Shown here piece after piece: positions 51,250 to 62,212 of a stretch of 64,000 nucleotides of DNA. The stretch is from Brienomyrus brachyistius. Taxonomy: Eukaryota > Chordata > Actinopteri > Osteoglossiformes > Mormyridae. The stretch is from contig NC_064533.1 of the NCBI RefSeq assembly GCF_023856365.1, positions 33,094,118 through 33,158,117 of the forward strand. The letters run 5' to 3'. How positions within the stretch are numbered: position 1 is the first letter of the stretch; each line of letters starts with the position of its first letter. The position numbers and the translations under genes are program-made. Under the pieces are notes generated by a model. It made no database searches. It saw only the letters and a list, made by a program, of their open reading frames with translations, and was not told the origin of the DNA.

Positions 51250-54200
51250 CTTCAATCGCACTTCACTTCCTGAAACACATCCTGCTTTTAACATTGTCAT
51301 CGTTGTATTTTTATTTATTTTGTATTTCCCTGTGGTGCTTTTTGTCACGTTTGACAAACGTGGGCAGACGTGGATCTATAAACAAGGGTGCTGGATATTG
51401 ACGTGGAAAAAAAATATATATATTTACATTTGGCTGGGAGGGAGCAGGGTGGGAAGAAAGGGCCATAGCCAGATAGCATATTAATAAAGAAGCTGGAGAA
51501 GGGGGGAGAGCAACTGAGGAGCGGGAGGATGAAAGGGAGAAAAGAAGGTGTTGAACATGCACATCAAAGGGCCCTTAATGATGAGAGATGCCATTAGAGT
51601 TACGGTGGCCATTGTTTTGCCTGCCTCACACCTGTGATTTGTTGCTATCCCCAATGATCCTTCACAGGGCTGAATTGTCAGAATTTGCATTTGCACAAAG
51701 CGCATGTATAGAAAAGGACCAGGAAACTTTTAAGTGATTTCTTTCCTGAAGAGTATCCCCATCCCCCTAGTCTGGTCAATGAATGAAGGTTCCTGAATCA
51801 GTGTTGTTTCCTGTCTGTGAATTGCCAGGCCTGGACTTGCACACACTTGGTCAGCCTTGTTAAAGACATTGGACGCTTACTGGGAGGCTTGAGAGAGCCT
51901 GAGAGAATCAGCCACAGCAGACTATGTAGAAGAAGAGCATCCAGACTTAATTACTGTTGCTTTTACATGGATTGTACGTTAAATCTAATGGCACATTGTA
52001 AGACTTCGCCTTGTCAAGACTGGGCCTGTTTTTGTATGGACTTGGTGCTGTTTGCCAAATGTTGAGCCAAACTACCAGTGAATGAAGGTTTGCCGTATAA
52101 CTGTTTGGATTAGTGGGCTTCTCTTAGTTTGAGCTGGAATGTAAGGCAGTCTATCCTGCAATCACAACCTGGAGGCAGAGAAAAATATCACCTAAAAATA
52201 ATTAATGGAGGAAAGACTGGGAAAATTAATGCATTGTCCAAAAACGTGTGATTATCACCATGTAATTTTAAAATGTGGAATATATTTCCTGCAGGTATTT
52301 GCAAATATGAACATATTATATTTTTTATAAAGTACTTTTTTTTGTAAATGCATACACCAGCTCGCCAAAACCTCAGCGACCTCGAAATTCAGCAGGAATC
52401 ATATTTATGTTTTTTGACAATTGTAGGAAATGCTAACACAAACAATGGTATAATTTAATTTCACTCAAGAATTTCAATTAGCCAAATATCAGTGAATATT
52501 GCTTCGATATTTACAGTTCCAGAGTTTGTTCTGTATTTTATTTGAAAACTGGCATAAAATGAAAACTGAACCTGGCTTTCATATGTATTATTTATGTATC
52601 ATATTTGTCATAAACATAAATGTAAAAATACAAAATGTGCTGGTTAATTAAACCATTGTTGATGTACTCATTGGTTTAGGAGGGGCATTGACATCCTGAC
52701 AGATTTAGAATATGAAACACATTGTATACAGTTTGGAAACATTATACATTGGTGTATTCTATTGTGGGGACCACCCTCACATCCAGATCAAATGTTGCTA
52801 CTTAATAATATATGTGATATATTTATGAACCTATCCTGAACCTATCAGATGGAGTGGAAATCTCTTCCTCCATACAAATTCCTTCTTTCTGTGACGTGTT
52901 CATCAGCTGTTTAGCTATTGATGCAATCGTGATGATGTACTCATGAGTTAAAGTTTTAAGAAAATGTGTATTTTTGTTAATTGTTAATACAAATCTTTAC
53001 ATTTACCCTGATATATATGACATGTTTTATTAGATTATTAATGTATATTTAAGTTGATAGTGATGTTTTATTGATTATACTTAGCTTGATTATATTTAGC
53101 TTGATAGGAATTGTTACACTGACATGTTTTATTAGAAGAATCATGCGTGTTTATCTTAATATGTTTTATGAATTGTAATAACCACACCAAGTCATATTGT
53201 CTTCTCAATATTGAACAATGTTACAGTGCATCCTCAATATCGTGCAGGCCTACTAAACACAAAAAATAATATTTTAACACAGTTTTTCCTTCCTAAATCA
53301 GCTAAGTTTAATACTCCTTCTGTATGTCCACTACCACGTTACTGAGTATTAGACTGCATAACTCACTTTATCATGCCATTTAATTTTGTAGGAGATCATA
53401 TTACATAGTTAGTGGACTTTATTGGGTAAGCAGGGGTTTTCTCAGATTTACACCTTCTGAAACGTTACCTTTTTGGTCACAAACCTGCTTCCATAATCTG
53501 CCCTTTAAATGTGTGTCATTACCTATAGAATATGGCATCAATGTTCAAGTTAAAATAAACTGCCGGATAGTATTGAAAAAAAATGCATTTCCACTCTGTG
53601 TTCTTCCTGCTGCTTAATAGCACAATCATCTTGTTTCTCTGTCCTCTCTTTGATGCTCTGACTGGGCCCTGGTCTTCTAACGTGATTAGAATCCCTCCCC
53701 CCTTAACTGACAGCTCAGGCTGGATGTTTCAGTGTGTTATTCCTAACTAGAGCACCACATTTAAAATTGTGAATGCCTCTCACAGTTAGCATGGCTTGTT
53801 AATGTAAGTCAGAAGCACAGAGACTGTGCTGAATTACCCGGTTCAGGCTCTGACTATAGGAAGCACACGTTTATGTATAATTCTACCCCCAGGTCACAAC
53901 AGCATCAGTGTTTATGAATATTTCCTTGTAAAAAGCCAATACATTCTGTCGCTGCGATACTATGAAGTTCTACAAAAGCATTTTTGATATTTCCCAATAA
54001 ATTCATAACATGGTGCGTGGAGATTAACAGCAGTGCAGTGATAGGAGAAGATTCCCCATGTTTATTGCCAATAATGATTAAAACATCTGAATAACACTTT
54101 GAAATAATGGGGTGGGGGAATATTCTTACTGAACTTGATGAAAAGCACCGTAGCATGTCATGTACAGCACCCAGAAATGTATTAGAAGCATCAAATGTAG

Positions 54201-54980
54201 CTAATAGCCACAAAACAAAATGTAAAAATCTTTAGAAGACGTATCATGTTGTCTCTAACATGAGTAGAGGCATGGAAAACCTGATGCCGTTTACTCTGTT
54301 CACCTTCTACGGGCCAGTTTGCTCTGACCCCAGTGGTGATCAGGTGCTTGAAAGATAGGTCTGCCGCACGCAACAAGAGCCAGTTTTCTGCAAAATGACC
54401 CCCCCCCCCCGACTCGCGCTACCTAGGGCCGTCCGACAAGGCGCCGGACTTTGACTCTTAAATACACTCACTCACCCCAACCTCAAAGATGTATATGTTA
54501 AAAAAAAGATGTGTGGTATCAGGTTGTGGGGGTGGGAGAGTGGGGGAATGGGGGTGTTCCTGAAAATTAGGAAGACCAAAGTTGAAGCTCCTCAGTGTTG
54601 GGGACTGTTAACAATGGCAGCTATTCTGCTGGAGTGGAACATCAAAGGTCTTCTGAATGACTGCTCTGAGTTATACTTTGTTAGAGATCACTGAGGAAAT
54701 TCACAGATGTTGTTCTCATACGAGACATCATTATAGCTGCTCAAGTACCCCGGTAGCCTCCAGCGTCTCTCCCTCTCCCTCCCTCCCTGCCTCCCTCTCT
54801 CTCTCTCTCTCTCAGCAGACCAGTAGTAGACAGATGTGAAACCTGCTGTCCCTCGCTCCCTGGTCTGGGGAGCGGAATTTAAAATTCAGCTGATACGTTT
54901 CACGTTGCTGCCTCCAAGTTGCACTTCACACTGTCGGTTTAATTAAAATCACATTTAAGGCATGACTGAATTCAGCTTTA
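51250..54980 (+). other. Intergenic, mostly AT-rich and unique
   Basis: No gene or clear transposon seen. A C run of 12 lies at 54399-54410 and a CT tract at 54770-54813. Confidence 0.4.
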
Positions 54981-54981
54981 A

Positions 54982-55020
54982 CCCCCCCCCCCCCCCCCCA
55001 AAAAAAAAAAAAAAAAAAAA
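54982..55020. repeat. Poly-C followed by poly-A
   Basis: Eighteen C (54982-54999) directly followed by twenty-one A (55000-55020). Confidence 0.95.
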
Positions 55021-56307
55021 CATAACTCTGCTTGCAGCAACAAAATGTTTTCCTCTGTGCTGTTGCCATTGATATTCCGGAAATCCTTCTTACAATGTAT
55101 GAATTCAATCCAGATTTTAGTTTCTTTTTTAAGGTCGTCTGCCTGTTTTTCTCTTTTATTGGTGGATGCTGAATTTATGCACAGTTTGCGTGCAGGACAA
55201 TTTACGTTAATGAAATTATTAGTAACATAGATATTTTTCCAGTAAAAGATTCAGATATTCTTTGAAAGGTGGGTTGTCTTGTCGTGCAGCCTTGTCTGTA
55301 GGTGTCATATTTCTATGCAGAGGATACATAGGACATGCCACTGTACTTTCAGACCCTATTTAACGAAGCACGAAACCCATCAGAAAAGTTCTGTCATACT
55401 TGCCTGTTACAATAGCTATGTTCTAGAAATGCGCTCGACTCTTAAAATCAGTAAAACTACATTTCTTCCTGTTATCTTTATGAAAATAGCATTTGTAATG
55501 TTTTGACATGCATTACTTACCTAAAGTTCTCTCTTTCTCTTTCATTACAGAGCACCTACTTGAGAATATGATTCTACCAGCCAAGAGCATACATTCCTGC
55601 AGACTTGTTACAATTAAACACTAATTGCTGCAAAAACAGTTGTAAAAGACGACCTTTCACTTGTGAATTTAATCGTTTTTATATTTATGAGGGAAATATG
55701 ACATTTGATGCCTTTTGCCCGAAATAACATTTTACGTTCTTTCTTTTACTTAACATTCTCAAAAATATGTGTAGATAAAAATCAGTGATATCACACATTC
55801 ACAGTCAATACTCACATGACCTGTTAGTATAATAGTATACTTCATTTTAAGGTTTTCTTGATGTGCTTATGTGTTACTCATGATGGGTCACTTCATAATT
55901 AGTTGTCTGTTATCATTTGTGAATGAGACAAATATATTGTAGGTAGTTATACTAGCTGTTGGTGTAATACCATATAATTAGCCATGGTTATATTCTTGTA
56001 TCACATAGCCTCCTTAGTAATGCAAGAATCTAAGGATAAAATGGGGAAGTGTGTGCGTCCTGTAGCAAACTCACAAAGTACAATGTTGTGTGTTGAGTAG
56101 TCAGGTCATGGTCATATTTTATATTGAACTAATGAATTTTACACAATTCCAGTCTCTTTAGAGTCTGTTATTAAAACCTCAGTCTCGTGAGAAATGTTTG
56201 TCCTTTCATTCATTTTCCATAGCTGTGGAAGCAATGCAGACAAGTCCAGAGCTCAACCCATGAAAGAGAGAGAGCTAGGAAAGGCGGGAGCTGTGGAGGG
56301 GGCAGCC

Positions 56308-56333
56308 TGTGTGTGTGTGTGTGTGTGTGTGTG
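56308..56333. repeat. GT microsatellite
   Basis: (TG)13. Confidence 0.95.
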
Positions 56334-57019
56334 AGCATAACTGACAACTGTCTGGGTTTTTCTGGGTTGTTACATGAAAATATAAACTTGTACTTTATGC
56401 AGTCTTAAAATTGTACTGTCAAAAGAATATTCCAGGAAAATATATTGCATTGATAAATTAGGATAAGGGAAAATGTAAATATCATTTCAGAATTATTAAA
56501 TCATTACTGACATACGAAAACTGTACGTCAGCCCGTAAATTTGAAGTTCTTTGAGATTTGTTACGTCCCACTGGATTTCAGTTTTTCATTTTTAGGGAGT
56601 ATTTCACAATGTACACAAAATCCTGAGCAGTTTTCAGCCTGTAATTAAATGCTTAAAATACAAGTAGTTCTAATTTTCACAAAGATCCAATACATCTTTT
56701 AGAAATATTGTGAAAGAATTATGTGATATTCTCCCAATGGCTATAAATGATGCACATTTATCATCGATCCACAACCAAATCAAAACAAAGTGATCTAAGC
56801 TTAAGGAGTAATGCGACATTACAAGGCTCCCTTTCCAATTAGCCTGTATGCAGGAAAACATCCCCGTCACCTTTTCTGGGGCCCTTTGCAGAACTGTACT
56901 TGGAAAAAGTCGATCATTTATTTCCTCTGCAATGTGACTCCTTATGTTACTGCCTATAGTTTGACCTGACCTTGCCCATAGAAATGTCACATTTCTAAAG
57001 TACTGTATGTTAATCTTCA

Positions 57020-57215
57020 TTTTACTTATTTAGCCGACCCTTTTTTATCCAAAGTGATATAGAAGTGAGAAGGCAGAGTCAGACAGTCCCTGGAGCACCT
57101 GGGGTTATGGGCCTTGCACTAGGACCCGACGGTGAAGGCAGTCTGCCAGCCATGGGATTCAAACCAGTAACTTTCCACTCTCAGGTGCAGAGTCCTAACC
57201 CACAGAGCCACACAT
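57020..57215 (-). repeat. tRNA-type SINE fragment (inverted)
   Basis: Contains 'atttagccgaccc', 'ttatccaaagtgatat', 'ctggggttatgggccttgc', GGGATTCAAACCAGTAACTT and 'cctaacccacagagccac', a very common fish dispersed repeat. The GATTCAAACC block is the inverse of a B box. Confidence 0.6.
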
Positions 57216-57570
57216 TAAGATGTAGCTCCATTTTAATTAAAAGCCATTGCAATGGAAAATATAACTCTTGCCAGTTGCCTGCAGCAGCGCAATTCATTCA
57301 TATAATTGCCAGTTATTTTACTTTATACCTTCAGTCAAACTCCTCTTAGAAATTAAGGAATGGGTGGGTTATATCATAACTAATAATCACTCCCTAGCAA
57401 ATCACCACCCCCCCCCCAAATCTACCTCTGTGTAATTTAAATTTGTTTATCCCACAGCACGTGAAAGGCTCTGTTTTTTTTTTTTGGTATAATTTGATAA
57501 CTTTGTCTGTTCCACAGACAGGATCACAGCCCAGCCATAAATTAAGCATTGGGATATAAAAGTGTTATCC

Positions 57571-57691
57571 ATCCATCCATCCATTGTCCAAACCGCTTAT
57601 CCTTTTGGGTCGCGGGGGGTCCGGAGCCTATCCCGGAAGCTACGGGCACAAGGCAGGGAACAACCCAGGACGGGTGGCCAGCCCATCACAG
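57571..57691 (-). repeat. 5'-truncated SINE with 11-bp duplication
   Basis: Matches the 3' 120 bp of the SINE at 12127 on the minus strand (ccaaaccgcttatcc, tcgcggggggtccggagcct). Flanks AAGTGTTATCC (57560-57570) and AAGTGCTATCC (57692-57702) differ at one base. Confidence 0.78.
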
Positions 57692-57702
57692 AAGTGCTAT
57701 CC

Positions 57703-59680
57703 ATTTTTGTAGAAAAATATGAATTTCAAAAGTCTCAAAGACTGATTAAATTAATCGCATTGCTAAAGTTTTAGTGTGTTGCTTTTAATGATTTTTGCTT
57801 TTTCAGAATACTTTGATATATATTTTTTGTGTATCAAATGAAAAACTGTTCCAATACCCAAGGTAAACCTTCCCCTTTAAGCTGACTTGCAAATTTGCAA
57901 ATATACTCTACATCAATGAAATGCTTTGTGAGTTCTTTACCACATAAGAAGGCCTTTTACCAGTATGTACTAAAAAAATAGATGAAGATTGTTACCTACA
58001 ATTAAAAGTGGAAGGGGTACTGACCCCACAACATGAAGAGATAAACTTCACGCACGAACTTTTTCGGCATGTATTAGGCAAGATTGACATAACTGTGGCA
58101 ATATTCATTATTTAGTCAAAAAAAAAAATCTTTGTGGAAATTGGTAACGTTCATTACATATCGGTATTTTCACGGTATTAGCACTATACTGGTAACTTAA
58201 GCGGTTCTTGGCGGTTCTGTGTACAAAACAGACTATAAGAACTCTAAAAAGTCGATATGCTACATTAGTCTTTACTTTGGAAATTATTTTCCATGCATGA
58301 TTATATATGAAAAAATCACATGAAGGTGAAAATGCTTATTCGACTTCTAAACGGGTGCTGGTAAAACCGAGTGCCGTTTGCCCTGTTATTTAGAATTACC
58401 AAGCGCTGAGGTTACCGCTTGCCCCGAGGGGATCTCCTTTCTCCCCTATGACTCTATGGAGCCCTGGGAGAGGACTTGGCACGCTAATCCCCTCAAAGAA
58501 AGGACCCGATCTAATTCATAATCTACAGATCCAAAGCCTTTGAGGGGATAGCGATTGTTTCCAACAGGAAAGCCAGATAAAGATCTCACTGCTGGTATTT
58601 AACGCTTCACTTCACAATTTGACTTAACAGACTGAAGTAAACCGTTTCCTTCACTTGTCTTAATTTATTTTTCGGAAACGTTACGTCATCTTAATGAATG
58701 GGCTACTCTGTATATTTAAATAAGCCATATTTTTAACCAGGGACATCAATATCAATCATCAGTTCCGTCCGTTTTGATCTCGCTATCTAAGCAGTGTCAT
58801 GTATCTGCCCTAATTTACGCTTAATCTTTTCCCCTGCCGTATTAGTGGGGTCGTTAAGATCTTGTCCACCTTCCAGGAGGGCAAAACCTGCTCAAGGCGG
58901 AGGAGCAGGCGGGACTTAAAAATTGTTTCCACTTTCTTGACGTTGGGAGCACCTCCCTTGGCAAAACTGCTTCGCAGACGTCGCTCTTTCTACAGAGTTT
59001 AATAGCCATCAGTAACTGCATGAATAGCCGAGACGTGTCACGTCCAGTAAATTGAATCGTTTTGGGTACTGTGTTAAACTTCCTCTACATTTTATAAAGT
59101 CTTTTAGGCTGAGGGATTAGTAATATGTCTTGCTCTTTTCAGCCGTAAATAAGCTTTTTACAATATAATCTATTCCATAAATACCGATATAGGCAACATT
59201 TATCTTAATTTAGAACTGAATGACAATAGTCCTAATGTATAACTATCGAGGAAGAAAACAGACTTTAGATCAAAAGCATCAGAACACATTTCACTTAAAT
59301 ATTTACATCCGCAATATGAAGGTTAAGCAGGCAAAAATGATGTTTGTAGGCCCATGTTTAATACTGAACTCACATCAATAATAATAAAAAGGATATTTAT
59401 TTGCTTTTCATGCAGTATTTTCATGCACAAAATGTGAATGGTATATCTAGAGCTCCAGCTGTACATCTATAACTCGTTCGCAAAGGAGGTTTACTTTGTA
59501 TGGATTTGGAATCACTTTATTTCATTCTTGCAACTGCCCTACACTGCTTGCACATATGAGAGACGCAGCCTACTAGAAGATCTCCGGAGATAACAATGTC
59601 ACATTGTCTCACAAGGCACCGCTACAAATCCTTAATTACAAAAAGGGGGATCAGATGACTATAGCGTCCACTGCTGGGGT
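57703..59680 (+). other. sp5 distal upstream region, unique
   Basis: Repeat-free, unlike the rest of the window. Positions 58380-58620 hold an inverted repeat with CTTTGA cores, and 58900-58915 a GC box (ggcgggac). No exon recognised. Confidence 0.45.
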
Positions 59681-59684
59681 CTCC

Positions 59685-59924
59685 GGGCGGCATGGTGATC
59701 TTTGATCAAGAAAATCCAATTATTTGTGTATATACATTTCCCACATAGCGATTACTTCATTAATTGTCCCGCCTTTATCTCCTCCCTTCCCATCCCCCCT
59801 AATAATCATTTCTTTTATCCAGACCAACAAACACACCATAGGAGCTTTGTGGATTCAAAGGATTTGCTTTCCCCTCTCAAAGAGCCGCTATTCTTTGATG
59901 ATTGGGCAGCGGCAAACTTCAAAG
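59685..59924 (+). promoter_or_regulatory. sp5: TCF/LEF and GC-box cluster upstream of sp5
   Basis: TCF/LEF-type cores: CTTTGATCAAG (59700-59710), TTCAAAG (59854-59860), TCAAAG (59877-59882), CTTTGATG (59893-59900), TTCAAAG (59918-59924). GC boxes: GGGCGG (59685-59690) and the inverse CCCGCC (59768-59773). An inverted CCAAT box (ATTGG) is at 59901. SP5 genes are known direct Wnt/beta-catenin targets and Sp5 itself binds GC boxes, so this is probably the Wnt-responsive promoter with self-regulation. No TATA box is clear. Confidence 0.62.
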
Positions 59925-60136
59925 TAATAAATCTTATTTCTGACTGGCTGGCGGCCCACCAAAGTCCTTATCAAATTCTAAGAAGTGATCCCTCACTCCT
60001 CAGATAGTCCGAGGATATCTCACAGAGAAGGAGCGCACAAGAGAAAAGACTTCTCTGCATAAAGATATTTTCGCTTATTGCCAAATTCTCTGAAATTATT
60101 ATTTTTGGGTGATTTAAAGAAGGGCAAAAGTTGAGC

Positions 60137-60187
60137 ATGGCAGCAGTAGCCATACTGCGGAATGAAACACTTCATACATTTCTTCAG
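60137..60187 (+). CDS. sp5: sp5 exon 1 (coding)
   Basis: Seventeen codons, [17 protein letters not shown], ending at the donor gtttgt (60188). The ATG is in a fair Kozak context (gagcATGG). Without this exon the downstream frame would appear to start in intron sequence at 60515. Confidence 0.95.
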
Positions 60188-61690
60188 GTTTGTTTACTAC
60201 GTTTTTAAATTATTCTCCGTTATAACGCATTTAAATAACTTGATTTATTTTGCCTTATTTTACTTGTCTTTGTCAGCCTTTATAATTGCCACTGCGCACT
60301 TTAAATCAAAATTCCAAGCGTATAGATAAATTATTTTGTACTATAGCCTATACATGTAAACAAGTGTATGTTATAAATGCTTTCTATTTACGTCTTTAAT
60401 GTAGTCTACCATCATATTTTTAAATGGGCTGTAATAGTTTTTCTTGGAAACGACGCGAAGTAATATCAAAATACTTTTAAGTAGTCTATTCCGAAGGTAA
60501 TATCATTAAGCTTTTTGTTTAATTTCGTGGAGGTTTCACTTGCTCATTTCTTCATTTCTTTGAACCTGTTTAGACTGTGCAAGCAAAGCAAACCTAAAAG
60601 TTTTGTTGTTATACAGGATCGCACTCCAAACTCTTCACCGGAGACTTCAACGCACTCTCCTCTGGCGCTTCTAGCGGCCACTTGTAACAGGATCGGCCAT
60701 CACCAGGGATCAAGTACAGGTGATTTCCTACAGGTCCAATATGACACGACCATCGCCTCTCCGTCGCGAATCTTCCACCCTTGGAGTAATGAAGGGAACT
60801 CGCAAGCCGGTCTCTCCAGCAATCCGACGCTAGGACTATCCCCGAAATCTCAGCTTTCGGCGCACATCCAGTCCTCCTTCGGTTCCCACCACGAACTCCC
60901 TCTCACCCCGCCGGCGGATCCGTCCTACCCGTATGACTTCTCCCCCGTGAAAATGATTCCATGTTCAATGCAATCACTGCAATCAAGCTGCCCGCCAACG
61001 TACGTCCCTGCTGTCACATACGCGGCGCCCACTCCAATTTCCCCCGCAATGCCAGGCTTCGTCCCCACACACTCTGGCCTCATCCATCAGCAACCGAGGC
61101 AACTGTCTCCACATCCGGGAGAGGACATTCCGTGGTGGAGTCTTCAACAGGGAAGCGCAGTTGGTCATCATTCATCTATCGGTTCTCATCGGTTCCCTTT
61201 ACAGAGGAGTTTGATGTTGGGGCATTCGGATTTTGCGCAATATCAGACTCAGATAGCCGCCCTTCTCCATACGAAATCTCCTCTCGCCACCGCTCGGAGA
61301 TGCCGTAGGTGCAGGTGCCCGAACTGCCAGTCTTCCAGCTCCACCGATGAGCCTGGAAAGAAAAAGCAGCACATCTGCCACATCCCCGGCTGCGGGAAAG
61401 TATACGGTAAAACGTCGCACCTGAAAGCGCACCTCAGGTGGCACTCAGGGGAGAGACCGTTCGTGTGCAACTGGCTATTCTGTGGCAAGAGCTTCACCAG
61501 GTCCGATGAGCTGCAGAGACACCTTAGGACGCATACGGGTGAGAAACGCTTCGTTTGCCCGGACTGCTGCAAAAGATTCATGAGAAGCGATCACCTGGCG
61601 AAACATGTTAAAACGCACCAAAACAAAAAGAGCAAACCGCAGGAAAAGACTGTAGAATACGTCAAAAGGGAAGATCTGAGAAGCATTTAG
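60137..61690 (+). CDS. sp5: Sp5 zinc-finger transcription factor (complete, 2 exons)
   Basis: Sp5 is a nuclear Sp/KLF factor that binds GC boxes and acts downstream of Wnt/beta-catenin in mesoderm and neural patterning, mostly as a repressor that competes at Sp1-type sites. Exons 60137-60187 and 60617-61690 join in phase 0 to give 374 aa; human SP5 has 398. The N-terminus [17 protein letters not shown] matches human SP5 closely, which fixes the start. Visible parts: Sp box [10 protein letters not shown] (aa 31-40); a Pro/Ser-rich middle with [19 protein letters not shown] and PWWSLQ; buttonhead box CRRCRCPNC (246-254); C2H2 fingers at 269-293, 299-323 and 329-351 with [16 protein letters not shown] and RSDHLAKH contact helices; C-terminus VKREDLRSI. 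It lies downstream of myo3b as in human. A teleost sp5-like paralogue is the alternative, less likely because of the synteny. Confidence 0.96.
60188..60616 (+). other. sp5 intron
   Basis: A 429-bp AT-rich intron, GTTTGT donor and gttatacag acceptor. The frame of exon 2 stays open back to 60515 but that part is intron. Confidence 0.85.
60617..61690 (+). CDS. sp5: sp5 exon 2 (coding)
   Basis: Starts [20 protein letters not shown], matching human [20 protein letters not shown], and ends TAG at 61688-61690. Codes for the Sp box through the three zinc fingers. CpG-rich compared with the flanks. Finger 3 reads CPDCCKRF, with a Cys where human has Gly after the second ligand. Confidence 0.96.
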   Translation, partial: DRTPNSSPETSTHSPLALLAATCNRIGHHQGSSTGDFLQVQYDTTIASPSRIFHPWSNEGNSQAGLSSNPTLGLSPKSQLSAHIQSSFGSHHELPLTPPADPSYPYDFSPVKMIPCSMQSLQSSCPPTYVPAVTYAAPTPISPAMPGFVPTHSGLIHQQPRQLSPHPGEDIPWWSLQQGSAVGHHSSIGSHRFPLQRSLMLGHSDFAQYQTQIAALLHTKSPLATARRCRRCRCPNCQSSSSTDEPGKKKQHICHIPGCGKVYGKTSHLKAHLRWHSGERPFVCNWLFCGKSFTRSDELQRHLRTHTGEKRFVCPDCCKRFMRSDHLAKHVKTHQNKKSKPQEKTVEYVKREDLRSI

Positions 61691-62125
61691 TGCGCAAAAG
61701 CGACTGAAATACATTTATATTTTCCATCAAAGCGAACGCATTGTCCAATATTCCACATGACGTATTCAGTTGATCAATATTTCAGATCTTTGGGTGTGGT
61801 TTACAGTGACTGGGTAGAATATATTCTGTGTAAATATATTTAGGAATGTCCACGGGGAACTTTCAGAACGTTGATGTCTCACCAGCTGATGTTCCCTGTG
61901 TATATCACGTAACGCTGAACAAGTTTTGAACTTGGGATTTAATCGCTATCTTCGGTGGAAGATTACACATCTTTGTAAATGTTATTTAATAGCTTTTGTT
62001 GAATGAAAGTGTCCGGTTTTAGCCTCGTGCGGGGCAACTGAGCATGCTCTTGAAAAGAAATGCTGTTGGGGGAAAAATGACCCAAATACTGTGTGAAAAT
62101 AAAGACTTTATGTTTCATTTCATTA
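61691..62125 (+). other. sp5: sp5 3' UTR
   Basis: Ends about 20 bp past the AATAAA at 62098-62103. Contains TGTAAATA (61829-61836), a Pumilio-type site, and TGTAAATG near 61974. A second AATAAA at 62249 could give a longer form. Confidence 0.65.
62098..62103 (+). terminator. sp5: sp5 polyadenylation signal
   Basis: Canonical AATAAA 408 bp after the sp5 stop, followed by a T-rich stretch. Confidence 0.7.
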
Positions 62126-62195
62126 TTTAGCTGTTATCAGTGACGAGCAACTACAGATGCGAATGAAGCACAGCATATGGGTTCCCATTACATCT

Positions 62196-62212
62196 GGGGG
62201 GGGGGGGGGGGG
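62196..62212. repeat. Poly-G run (17 bases)
   Basis: Uninterrupted G run just past the first sp5 polyadenylation signal. Confidence 0.95.

Noticed and set aside
60515..60616. Upstream ATG in the sp5 exon 2 frame
   Set aside because: It lies in the intron; the true N-terminus, matching human SP5, is in exon 1 at 60137.
60961..61308. Alternative-frame ORF within sp5 exon 2, and the minus-strand ORFs there
   Set aside because: They overlap the conserved sp5 coding frame and match nothing known.
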